A stretch of 35,857 nt of DNA, from assembly GCA_020847355.1 (NCBI GenBank), contig JADLCG010000055.1:1-35857 (forward strand), read 5' to 3'. Positions within the stretch are counted from its first letter, which is position 1, and the number at the start of each line of letters is the position of its first letter. The translations under genes and the position numbers were made by a program. Origin of the DNA: Anaerolineales bacterium (GTDB taxonomy: Bacteria; Chloroflexota; Anaerolineae; Anaerolineales; Villigracilaceae). The notes beneath the pieces were generated by a model. It saw only the letters and a program-made list of their open reading frames with translations, was not told where the DNA came from and did not search any database. Positions 24,665 to 31,461 of this stretch are shown here, one piece after another.

Positions 24665-25762
24665 CTACGGAAGCGTAGTGGAAGGCTGATTCCAGTCAAT
24701 TACGACATACCAACTAGACGGAATATCGCGCAACATATCTTCAGACCAAATGCTTGCGTCCCATTTCGCAGTTTCGTTGCCTTCGCCGTAAGTTTTCGGA
24801 TGCCCGCTGTTATCAACAATAAAGCCGCCGTATTCCTGCATGTTCAACGCCCAGACGACGCAACCGCGCACTCCCGAACACGCTTCTATTATTTCAGCCT
24901 GCGTAACTTCCGGCTTGATCGCAATCCGCGCCCCTTCCGGAATGTCAAATTGATCCGTCCCATCTCCATCTGTTTTGGTGAAAGGCGGGATGGATGCGGG
25001 CCACCCATTCGCCGCGCAAACTTCCGCCATACAGGGATAATCGTAAGCAATTGTAACTGCGTGGCCGATATAGCCGCGTTCGATCTCACAGGGCCGCACA
25101 ATTCCGGCAAAGCTACCGATACCGGCGCCGCGCTGTGCAAAACCTTGCGGCGGTATACCTGAAGAGTAAATACTATATTTATACAGCCCGCCAACAAACC
25201 AATGCTCAGCGTCAATAATTCTGCCTTTGACCAAACCCCATTCTTCGCCAGTCTCAACATTCACTAGCGTCAACTCGCCATCTGTGCCGGGCGCGGGTTT
25301 GGCGTGAGCCGGAATTGGAGCTAAAACTACGCCGCCAGATTCTCCATACTCAATAACGGAGTCGTCAAGCACATTTCGGAATCTGCGCCCTTCCTGCAAC
25401 TGCACCGAAATTAACGGAGTAGCGTTATCAATAAAATAAATATTGGAGGAAAATTGCGAGGTGTCCGAGCCGATCCAGCTTGAGTTTTTGAAAAACGCGG
25501 ACATCATCTGATCGTTATCCGGATGCGCTTTGGCTTTTGACCAATCAATCGGCACATTCCAAATCGAATCGCTCGCGTACGGTCGGACGCATCCGAGGTC
25601 GGCATTGTTCCAATCGGCAGTTGCGGCAACCGCTAAAGATTCCGCCGTTTGCGTATTTTGCGCAGACATAGAAATACTCACGCCTTTAGCCGGCAAAAAA
25701 AAGCAGGCAGATACGCCAACCCCAAGAAGCAACAAGCCTAGCAGGCGTTTAAAAATATTCAT
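24665..25762 (-). CDS. Secreted lipoprotein of unknown family
   Basis: A 365-residue exported protein. The first 20 residues are a lipoprotein signal peptide with the lipobox VSAC and Cys20 as lipid attachment site. The mature part is rich in Trp, Gly and Asp and probably a single beta-rich domain. Notable stretches are SDSIWNVPIDWSKAKAHP, SGGVVLAPIPAHAKPAPGTD, RGAGIGSFAGIVRPCEIERG and VVWALNMQEYGGFIVDNSGH. I recall similar layouts (SIWN...P, PxPGTDGxL, LQEYGxYxxD) in secreted proteins of actinobacteria and other soil bacteria, with no known activity. Four cysteines in two close pairs suggest disulfides. Its place between the acyltransferase and polymerase genes points to the outer face of the polysaccharide machinery. 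Confidence 0.75.
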   Translation of the reverse strand: MNIFKRLLGLLLLGVGVSACFFLPAKGVSISMSAQNTQTAESLAVAATADWNNADLGCVRPYASDSIWNVPIDWSKAKAHPDNDQMMSAFFKNSSWIGSDTSQFSSNIYFIDNATPLISVQLQEGRRFRNVLDDSVIEYGESGGVVLAPIPAHAKPAPGTDGELTLVNVETGEEWGLVKGRIIDAEHWFVGGLYKYSIYSSGIPPQGFAQRGAGIGSFAGIVRPCEIERGYIGHAVTIAYDYPCMAEVCAANGWPASIPPFTKTDGDGTDQFDIPEGARIAIKPEVTQAEIIEACSGVRGCVVWALNMQEYGGFIVDNSGHPKTYGEGNETAKWDASIWSEDMLRDIPSSWYVVIDWNQPSTTLP

Positions 25763-25776
25763 ATGCGTTCAACTTC

Positions 25777-26991
25777 CTAAGAGACCAACGCCAAGCCGAT
25801 GTTTCTAATTAGATAGCGGGCTTGTTTCAAACGCTCTTCAAACTGCGGCGCCCGTTTGATCAGGCGTTTAACCTCGACGAGCGAATTTTCGATAAAAAAC
25901 CTAGCCTTATTTTTTACCCAGCGAATCTTGTACATCTGCGTCGTATCCGTGGATAGACTGCTTTTATACGGAGCGTCTCCGGCTAGAAAATCGTACACGG
26001 CTCTGCCTTTGGAAGCATTGTGGACAATTGCGTAATAGTGCGAAACTAAACCGGGTCTATAAACATTTTTAGGCAGATACTTAAACCCGCTTTGATAAAA
26101 CAAAACTTGATTGCAATACACAAAGCAATATAAATATCCCAGGTTTCCCGATTCGTTATAAATTTGTAGTAGTTGAATCTCGCCGCTAGCAAAACGCGAA
26201 CGAATCAAGTCGTGATGAAACTGAAGCACATACGGATTGGAGAATGCGCCCGGGCGATTCAAATTATTCCATTCAGCTTGGTGCAAAGCGACCAAATTTT
26301 CAAACATCGCCAGCGCCTCTTCAGAAGTTTCAGCTTCGCGCACGAGAATACGCCCGCCATCTGCCTCATACTGTTTTACTGAGCGCCTAATCTGACTCCG
26401 TTTGTTTGAGCTTAACAAAGCGTAGAAATCCAAATTTACGGCGCGAACCTTCTCCAAATTTACCAAGAACGCGGTAGCCGCATCTATCTGAATAGAATAA
26501 ACGCCGAGCGTTTTTTCCGCATTGAGCAAATTGAAGTCTTGAGTAAATTTCAAAGAAACCCACGGGAAATCGAACTCGTCCCAAGCCAAATTACGCACAT
26601 ATTCAAGGGCTTGAGTCGCATCCGTCAGCATTGCCGGGTCGTATAAAATCGAATTGTATTCCGCGTAAATCTCGTCATATCTACGCACGGCAGTAGCGTT
26701 TAGCGCCAAAGTTTGCGAGGGTAAAAAGCCATACTTATTCTTCTTGCGCCGATTGATAAAAAATGCCAAGGCTGGGGTTTCATTTATAGAACCAACGATC
26801 AGCTCAAGTTGGAGGTCGCGCGGCAAGCTATTCAACCAAGTGGAAATCCAACCCCAGGAAGTGAAATAGCTATGCGCGCTTCTGGCGAGCAAATCCAGCC
26901 AAATTTTCTCCGCTTGTTCCGTTTCCACAAAAGGATCGTAAGTTCGGAAGGCAAGCCGGACTTCATCTGGCGAATTTTTACTGAGCGTCAT
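25777..26991 (-). CDS. CelD/FemAB-like GNAT acyltransferase
   Basis: A 404-residue protein of the GNAT superfamily, family acetyltransferase_6 (CelD / BcsL type), found in cellulose and exopolysaccharide loci. The core shows SSNKRSQIRRSVKQYEADGG, ALHQAEWNNLNRPGAF, then YLYCFVYCNQVLFYQSGFKY and VYDFLAGDAPYKSSLS, the last two being characteristic of the family. No membrane helix; it should act in the cytosol, probably adding an acyl group to an amino sugar or a similar acceptor, before export. It lies between an uncharacterised membrane protein gene and the lipoprotein gene, all in one orientation with short gaps. Confidence 0.87.
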   Translation of the reverse strand: MTLSKNSPDEVRLAFRTYDPFVETEQAEKIWLDLLARSAHSYFTSWGWISTWLNSLPRDLQLELIVGSINETPALAFFINRRKKNKYGFLPSQTLALNATAVRRYDEIYAEYNSILYDPAMLTDATQALEYVRNLAWDEFDFPWVSLKFTQDFNLLNAEKTLGVYSIQIDAATAFLVNLEKVRAVNLDFYALLSSNKRSQIRRSVKQYEADGGRILVREAETSEEALAMFENLVALHQAEWNNLNRPGAFSNPYVLQFHHDLIRSRFASGEIQLLQIYNESGNLGYLYCFVYCNQVLFYQSGFKYLPKNVYRPGLVSHYYAIVHNASKGRAVYDFLAGDAPYKSSLSTDTTQMYKIRWVKNKARFFIENSLVEVKRLIKRAPQFEERLKQARYLIRNIGLALVS

Positions 26992-27024
26992 AACAATTTC
27001 TCTGCATTATCGGCAAAATGAATC

Positions 27025-27750
27025 TCACTCGGCAAGCGCCGGTTGTTCGGAACGGAGCAAATCTAATAGGATGAATAAGCAGACGAAGATATAGAAGAAC
27101 TCGTAATTACTTTCTTTGATTTCCTGCACAGCTTGAATAAACGGCACTTTAGCGTAGCTGTAACCGGCGGCAAATGCCAGCTTGGCGACTTTTGCAAATA
27201 GATAATTGAAAAGGAAAAACATGCCCAGCCCCCAATGAACAATTGGGATAAATCTTGAGCTGAATTTCCCAAACCGTGGAATAAAAACAGCCGCCAGCGG
27301 AATTAAAAAGACGAAGAAGCCCCAGAAAACGTCAAACTCGCTTTCAAATGGCATAACCATTCCGCCAAATTCAATGTTATGGATATTGATCTCGTCCTGC
27401 TCGTTGATCTCAGCTAAAGCTTCTGGGGTTTGTATTCCAAATATCCTTTGACCCCAGCTAATCTCCTCGCCCGCGCCAAAAAAGAAAAGGAGCGCCAACC
27501 CTAAATAGGCAAGTTGCTTCACCCAAAGGACCTTAGTAGTTTTACGCCGTTTCATTACATAGTAAAAAGCGTAAAACATCAAAACCGAAGCGATAAATAA
27601 AGAGAGCGCGCCGAGGTTTTCAAAATAACCGTCCTCGTGATAAAGCGAGGGCGCTAAACCGGAAAGTTTCAAGGTCAGATAGGTCGCTACAATATACACA
27701 AACACAGTTACATACAAAGTCGGTTTATAAAAAATATTAATTTTATTCAC
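27025..27750 (-). CDS. Uncharacterised EEISWGQR membrane protein
   Basis: A 241-residue polytopic protein with about six helices. I start it at GTG 27750, which has GAGG 5 nt upstream; the TTG at 27765 has none. A striking motif, FGAGEEISWGQRIFG (Glu95, Glu96, Arg102), sits at the end of a helix and is followed by NEQDEINIHN at 116-125. An acidic YHEDGYFEN lies near residues 37-45. I recall the same E-E-x-S-W-G-Q-R / N-x-H-N pairing in unnamed membrane proteins of several phyla, so it is probably a real conserved family with a metal-binding or catalytic site in the membrane. Function unknown. It is between the sugar transferase and the acyltransferase genes. Confidence 0.75.
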   Translation of the reverse strand: MNKINIFYKPTLYVTVFVYIVATYLTLKLSGLAPSLYHEDGYFENLGALSLFIASVLMFYAFYYVMKRRKTTKVLWVKQLAYLGLALLFFFGAGEEISWGQRIFGIQTPEALAEINEQDEINIHNIEFGGMVMPFESEFDVFWGFFVFLIPLAAVFIPRFGKFSSRFIPIVHWGLGMFFLFNYLFAKVAKLAFAAGYSYAKVPFIQAVQEIKESNYEFFYIFVCLFILLDLLRSEQPALAE

Positions 27751-27784
27751 AAGAACCTCATTCAATTAGTTTAGGGGATCAAAA

Positions 27785-28459
27785 TCAATGCGCGCCGCGC
27801 TGTTGAAAAACAGCCATCACGGTTTTATATAAGATCACAATATCCAGCCAAATGCAGGCGTGATCAATGTAAGCGATATCCAGGCGCAAGCGGTCGTCAA
27901 ACTCCAACTGCGCCCGCCCGACGATTTGCCACAAGCCGGTCAAGCCGGGCGGCACATCCAGCCGCTCCGTATGCCAAAGTTTATAAGTTTCCGCTCCAAA
28001 AGAAGTTGGGCGGGGACCTACCAAACTCATTTGACCTTTTAAGATATTAATCAGTTGGGGAAGTTCATCCAAACTGGTCTTGCGTAAGAAGCCGCCAATT
28101 TTAGTGATGCGCGGATCATTGGTGATTTTGAAATCGGGCCATTGCAATTCGTTCAAATGCGCGTATTTCTGTTTTAACTCTTCCGCGTTCGGCACCATTG
28201 TGCGAAATTTGTAAATCACAAAGCGCTTCCCGCCTTTGCCAGTACGCAGTTGATGAAAAACCGCCGGAGCGCCGGGGGATGTAATTTCAATGATCGCCCA
28301 GACTACAACAATCACAGCCAGCCAAAGCGGGGCGCTGACGATAACCAAAATCAAATCCATTGCCCGTTTTAATTTTAAATAAGTTTGACCCGTAAAAATT
28401 CGCTTTTCCGGGTCAAAATCTGCCAACCAATCCGTAACATTGTTCTGATTAAGTTCCAT
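27785..28459 (-). CDS. Phosphoglycosyl transferase (bacterial sugar transferase), short form
   Basis: A 224-residue monotopic phosphoglycosyl transferase, expected to start glycan assembly by moving a sugar-1-phosphate onto a polyprenyl phosphate. It has only the catalytic part (PF02397 type), as in PglC, without the four N-terminal helices of WcaJ/WbaP. Visible are KRAMDLILVIVSAPLWLAVI (re-entrant helix), FVIYKFRTM, TNDPRITKIGGFLRKTSLDE with the Asp131/Glu132 catalytic dyad, QMSLVGPRP and PPGLTGLWQI. It starts 5 nt after the stop of the membrane GGDEF-like gene, so those two are co-translated. Confidence 0.93.
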   Translation of the reverse strand: MELNQNNVTDWLADFDPEKRIFTGQTYLKLKRAMDLILVIVSAPLWLAVIVVVWAIIEITSPGAPAVFHQLRTGKGGKRFVIYKFRTMVPNAEELKQKYAHLNELQWPDFKITNDPRITKIGGFLRKTSLDELPQLINILKGQMSLVGPRPTSFGAETYKLWHTERLDVPPGLTGLWQIVGRAQLEFDDRLRLDIAYIDHACIWLDIVILYKTVMAVFQQRGAH

Positions 28460-28464
28460 TTTCT

Positions 28465-29331
28465 TCAGGCGACGCTTTCATGCGACTGCGCCTCTTGGGC
28501 AAGCTGAATATTTTTCTGAGGAGTACGCGAGCGCTCGCGCGCCGTGTGTAACAGATCTTCAAAATTCAAGGCTTCATCCGGAAAAGCGGAAACGCCACAA
28601 ACGACCTTGAAGCTAGTCTTCTCCGCCAAAATTGAGCAAACTCTCTCAGCCAAGAGCATAGCTCGCTCCAAGGGAGTCTCTGGACAAAGAATCAAAAAAT
28701 GCCCTCTGCGATCCTGCATTAACACATCTGTTTGGCGCATAACTTCATTTAAAACCTGCCCCACCCGAGCGGCTGATAAACGCGCCATCATATCGCGTTG
28801 TAAAGTTTTCAAAACGTCTTTTGAAGACTGGTCATCATGCGGAGAAGTGACTACAACCACCAGCGAAAGCGGACGATGATAGCGCCGGCTACGGCTAAAT
28901 TCAGTTTTGATGATGTCTGAAGCTTCGTCCAATTTAATAGAATCGTGCGGGAAGGTGCCTTGCGCCAAAGCGTCCATCATCGATTCGGAATGATCTATCG
29001 CCACCGCCAATTGATACGCCAGCCAAACGCCAATTTCCAAAAGCACAAACTCCAAAAGCACAACCGCGACATCGTCAGTGGCGGTGTTTAAGCGATTGAC
29101 CATTTGAAAGAGCGCGAAGTAAACCGCGCCAAAGAAAATGCTCGGCACATAAATCGGCGCTTTATGCAGGGCCGGAATAAAAACCATAATTGGAATAATC
29201 AAGATGGCGAAAATATAGAAATAAGACGCAAAATTGATAATGGGACGGTCGGCGCTATCCAACTGCCCTAAAACCAAAATAAGCAACAAGTAAAACGATA
29301 CCAAGAATAATGATTTTCTGAAATTAGTCAT
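28465..29331 (-). CDS. Four-helix membrane protein with degenerate GGDEF domain
   Basis: A 288-residue protein, first gene of the long polysaccharide operon. I chose ATG 29331 (GGA about 8 nt upstream); a TTG 33 nt earlier falls inside a leader hairpin. Helices are at about 5-23, 33-52, 60-80 and 88-112. The cytosolic half (135-275) follows the GGDEF pattern: EFSRSRRYHRPLSLVVVVTS, then RQTDVLMQDRRGHFLILCPET. The signature position reads R208-R-G-H-F212 instead of GGDEF, so no cyclase activity is expected. It is co-translated with the phosphoglycosyl transferase, whose short form lacks exactly such an N-terminal membrane bundle. It may act as its membrane partner or as a sensor. Confidence 0.75.
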   Translation of the reverse strand: MTNFRKSLFLVSFYLLLILVLGQLDSADRPIINFASYFYIFAILIIPIMVFIPALHKAPIYVPSIFFGAVYFALFQMVNRLNTATDDVAVVLLEFVLLEIGVWLAYQLAVAIDHSESMMDALAQGTFPHDSIKLDEASDIIKTEFSRSRRYHRPLSLVVVVTSPHDDQSSKDVLKTLQRDMMARLSAARVGQVLNEVMRQTDVLMQDRRGHFLILCPETPLERAMLLAERVCSILAEKTSFKVVCGVSAFPDEALNFEDLLHTARERSRTPQKNIQLAQEAQSHESVA

Positions 29332-29353
29332 GTTTGCATTCCAATAATGAGAA

Positions 29354-29387
29354 AGACCTTGCAAAAATATAAGGTCTCTAAATTATA
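29354..29387 (-). promoter_or_regulatory. Putative -10 box and 5'-end stem-loop of the polysaccharide operon
   Basis: On the minus strand a TATAAT box reads from 29387 to 29382; a CTTTTG at 17-nt spacing is only a weak -35. Directly after it AGACCTT (29377-29371) pairs with AAGGTCT (29360-29354), with a 10-nt loop. The stem-loop would sit at the very 5' end of the long polysaccharide mRNA. Confidence 0.4.
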
Positions 29388-29505
29388 CTGTTTTTTTTTG
29401 ATAACAAAAGGGCAGGCGTTTTTTTTCTTAATCACCCATGAGTCCTTGTTAAAAGGTAAGTTTTTCGCCGGTGCGCCTATCTAAATCTAAAATTTGGAGG
29501 AACTC

Positions 29506-29769
29506 TTGTCTGATCTTTATACACAACATCCGTCACAAATTGTCATGTACGCTACCGCAACCTGCCCCGATTGTTTACGCGCCAAAGCTTTTTTTGAAGC
29601 CCACAAAATTGAATACAAACGAGTAGGCTTAGAAGGCGACGAAGAAGCGACTGAATTTGTAGTCCGCTTAAATAACGGCTACCAAAGCGTGCCAACGATC
29701 GTCTTTCCAGACGGCTCAGTTTTAGTAGAACCTAGTTGGGAAGAATTACGCAAAAAAGTAATTGCGTAG
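29506..29769 (+). CDS. Mycoredoxin / glutaredoxin-like protein
   Basis: An 87-residue thioredoxin-fold redox protein in the cytosol. The start is TTG 29506, because GGAGG (29496-29500) lies 5 nt before it; the earlier TTG at 29494 overlaps that site. The active site is CPDC in YATATCPDCLRAKAFF, and the cis-proline loop is SVPTIVFPDGS. The EFVVRLNNGYQSVPT pattern is closer to actinobacterial mycoredoxin (GlrX_actino) than to classical glutaredoxin. It probably reduces mixed disulfides with a low-molecular-weight thiol, which in this lineage need not be glutathione. It is divergent from the polysaccharide operon. Confidence 0.87.
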   Translation: MSDLYTQHPSQIVMYATATCPDCLRAKAFFEAHKIEYKRVGLEGDEEATEFVVRLNNGYQSVPTIVFPDGSVLVEPSWEELRKKVIA

Positions 29770-29821
29770 AAAAAACTCAACGAAAGAGAAGCCGGCTGAA
29801 AGTCCGGTTTGAGGCGAAGCG

Positions 29822-29834
29822 GGGAGTATAATCA
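29822..29834 (+). promoter_or_regulatory. Promoter core motif GGGAGTATAATCA (copy 1)
   Basis: Contains TATAAT (29827-29832) ending 6 nt before the ATG at 29839. Transcription would start at or within a base or two of the start codon, so the mRNA could be leaderless. The identical 13-mer lies upstream of secD. Confidence 0.5.
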
Positions 29835-29838
29835 TTTG

Positions 29839-30465
29839 ATGATGAAGAAAATCCTAATCGCGACATTCAGCGTTTTAATCGCCGCCTGTTCGCCGATTAT
29901 TGCGCCGCAACCTTTTCCGGCGTGGACTTCATTTCCCACCAGCACGCCAAACATCGTCACGGCGACTTCGCTTTCTCCGCTGACTTCTACGCCGATCGTT
30001 TTAACGCTCCCCTTCACGCCGACGCTTGTCACCGCCACCGAAACATTCAGCCCCTCAGCCACTTTTGTGTTTACCAATACGCCGTTTCAGGCGGTAGAAA
30101 TTCAAATTCTCGGTTGTGATACCAGCCTGGATATTTTGCACGGCATGGGCGAAGTGACTAACGCTTATGTCACCGTAAAAAATACGGGGACTGCGGATTT
30201 ACCCAACGCCTGCGCTTTGCTCCGCGCAATTGACGAAGATCGCGAACATCCTGATAAAAAAAGTTGCACGGCAAATCTACCGGCGCAAAATCAGGTAACG
30301 TTCAAATTAACCGTCGATTCGGCTTATAAACAAGATACGATCATTCAAGTGGATGCGCTTTCAAACGACGCAGTTATATTAAGGGTGGATAAACAATCCT
30401 GTAGAAATATCAGTTTATTCGGCGGCAAACCAAACGACGTGGGGATTGTGAAGCCGATTCAATAG
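29839..30465 (+). CDS. Lipoprotein with Pro/Thr linker
   Basis: A 208-residue exported protein. ATG 29839 (or the adjacent ATG 29842) gives a lipoprotein signal peptide KKILIATFSVLIAAC with the lipobox IAAC. A Ser/Thr/Pro-rich linker of about 60 residues (TSFPTSTPN, TSTPIVLTLPFTPT) follows, then a beta-rich domain of about 120 residues with ITNAYV-type strands (EVTNAYVTVKNTGTADL), reminiscent of FxLYD/CARDB-like immunoglobulin-fold domains. Three or four Cys suggest disulfides. It should sit on the outer face of the cell membrane. No activity can be named. It converges on another Pro/Thr-rich lipoprotein, with a shared terminator between them. Confidence 0.8.
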   Translation: MMKKILIATFSVLIAACSPIIAPQPFPAWTSFPTSTPNIVTATSLSPLTSTPIVLTLPFTPTLVTATETFSPSATFVFTNTPFQAVEIQILGCDTSLDILHGMGEVTNAYVTVKNTGTADLPNACALLRAIDEDREHPDKKSCTANLPAQNQVTFKLTVDSAYKQDTIIQVDALSNDAVILRVDKQSCRNISLFGGKPNDVGIVKPIQ

Positions 30466-30478
30466 TTTGCGAAAAAAT

Positions 30479-30519
30479 GCCGAGGCGTATTTTCTAGATT
30501 ATAGAAAACACGCCTCGGC
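30479..30519. terminator. Strong terminator between two lipoprotein genes
   Basis: A 10-bp stem, one mismatch and a further 7 bp (30479-30496 with 30502-30519), loop of 5 nt. On the minus strand six T follow, making it a good terminator for the gene at 30527-31162. On the plus strand only TATATATT follows. Confidence 0.9.
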
Positions 30520-30526
30520 GTATATA

Positions 30527-31162
30527 TTACTTGACAAACACCTGAACGAGCGGCGAATCGTCAAAGCCTACCAAAATGCCCCTTGAGTTATCAGTTGGGG
30601 TCAGCCAAATGGCGCGCAAGAACGCCACGTCGTTAAATTCAATTGGCTCGTCTGGGCTTTTGATCTCAGCAAAGCTAAAGGTTCTAGGGTTGAGTTCAAT
30701 CCCATTTGCTACGGCTTTATATAAGCCCCAACCCGGATACCAAGTACCTGCTGAATCAATGATGTAAACGTCGCCCCAGCCGACTTTCACCGGCGAGCCA
30801 GTCAGATTCTTCACCTTGATGCCTATTTCCGCAAACTGATAACCGGGGTTAGCCACCCAATGAGAAGTTTCGTCAAGATAGACGGTTTCCAACTTGCGAA
30901 AATTTACGACCGAGATTTCGTATTGATCATTTGCGGCAATTTCGCCAACCTGAGCGGCGGTGGGCGTAGGCGGGACTTGGGTGGCTGTTGGGAGCGACGT
31001 GGAAGTTGGGCGCGGCGTATTTGTGCTGGTTGGCGCTGGCGTGTTTGTGGATTTTGGAAGTTGCGTCGCTGTCGGCGCCGCAGTTGGAGCTAAAGCGGCT
31101 GATTGGCAAGCCAAGATGACAATTAGAGAGCCAACTGCAAAAAGCAAAGTATTCTTTTTCAT
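30527..31162 (-). CDS. DUF4352-like lipoprotein with Pro/Thr linker
   Basis: A 211-residue exported lipoprotein. Signal peptide KKNTLLFAVGSLIVILAC with the lipobox ILAC and Cys19. Residues 25-70 are a low-complexity linker of repeated T-x-T-P / P-T-S-T units, common in Anaerolineae surface proteins. The C-terminal 140 residues resemble the DUF4352 (telokin-like, immunoglobulin-fold) domain: YEISVVNFRKLETV, then GYQFAEIGIKVKNLTGSPVKVGWGDVYIIDSAG and LRAIWLTP. Such domains mediate extracytoplasmic binding of unknown ligands. AGGAGGGG precedes the ATG. It converges on the lipoprotein at 29839, which has the same layout but a different domain. Confidence 0.83.
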   Translation of the reverse strand: MKKNTLLFAVGSLIVILACQSAALAPTAAPTATQLPKSTNTPAPTSTNTPRPTSTSLPTATQVPPTPTAAQVGEIAANDQYEISVVNFRKLETVYLDETSHWVANPGYQFAEIGIKVKNLTGSPVKVGWGDVYIIDSAGTWYPGWGLYKAVANGIELNPRTFSFAEIKSPDEPIEFNDVAFLRAIWLTPTDNSRGILVGFDDSPLVQVFVK

Positions 31163-31399
31163 ATCTGCGCCCCTCCTATGAGCGCCATTTAAAAATATTG
31201 AAAAATAAAAGTTGATTTACTATAGTCCGCTTGTGCGTGATCCTATTATGGCATAGATATCTTCGCGGAACTGCCAAAATCTGCCGATTTGCGCGGATTG
31301 TTTTCGGGGCGGGAATTTTCCTGAAAGCGAATCAAGCTTGAGTTAAGTGAGGGGCGTTTAATCTTCCATTTAGGTTGAGGCTACCCATGCCTGTTCTTC
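31163..31399. other. Intergenic region, no gene seen
   Basis: A stretch of about 240 nt between the divergent lipoprotein and secD promoter regions. The part nearest the lipoprotein gene is A+T-rich, with a possible minus-strand -10 (TATAGT, 31224-31219) but no -35. I see no convincing coding frame, RNA or repeat in the remainder. Confidence 0.5.
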
Positions 31400-31436
31400 G
31401 GGAGTATAATCACGCGCACGCCAGCCCAAGGCTGGC
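31400..31436 (+). promoter_or_regulatory. secD promoter core and 5' stem-loop
   Basis: GGGAGTATAATCA (31400-31412, identical to the copy at 29822-29834) carries TATAAT at 31405-31410, with no clear -35. A perfect hairpin GCCAGCC-CAA-GGCTGGC (31420-31436) follows at once, so it would lie at the 5' end of a 45-nt secD leader. It may protect the mRNA or act as a regulatory element. Confidence 0.5.
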
Positions 31437-31461
31437 ATTTTCGTGGATGGAGTAGAGATAC

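Noticed and set aside
27025..27750. CPBP-type intramembrane protease
   Set aside because: That family has EExxxR plus two further His/Asn motifs. Here the spacing is EE-x5-R, and the remaining motifs do not fit.
29790..29811. Terminator after the mycoredoxin gene
   Set aside because: AGCCGG...CCGGTT can form a short stem, but it is only 4-6 bp, has an 8-nt loop and almost no T run; too weak to list.
30990..31100. Tandem DNA repeat
   Set aside because: The repetitive look comes from codons of the Pro/Thr-rich linker of the lipoprotein; the units are irregular at DNA level.
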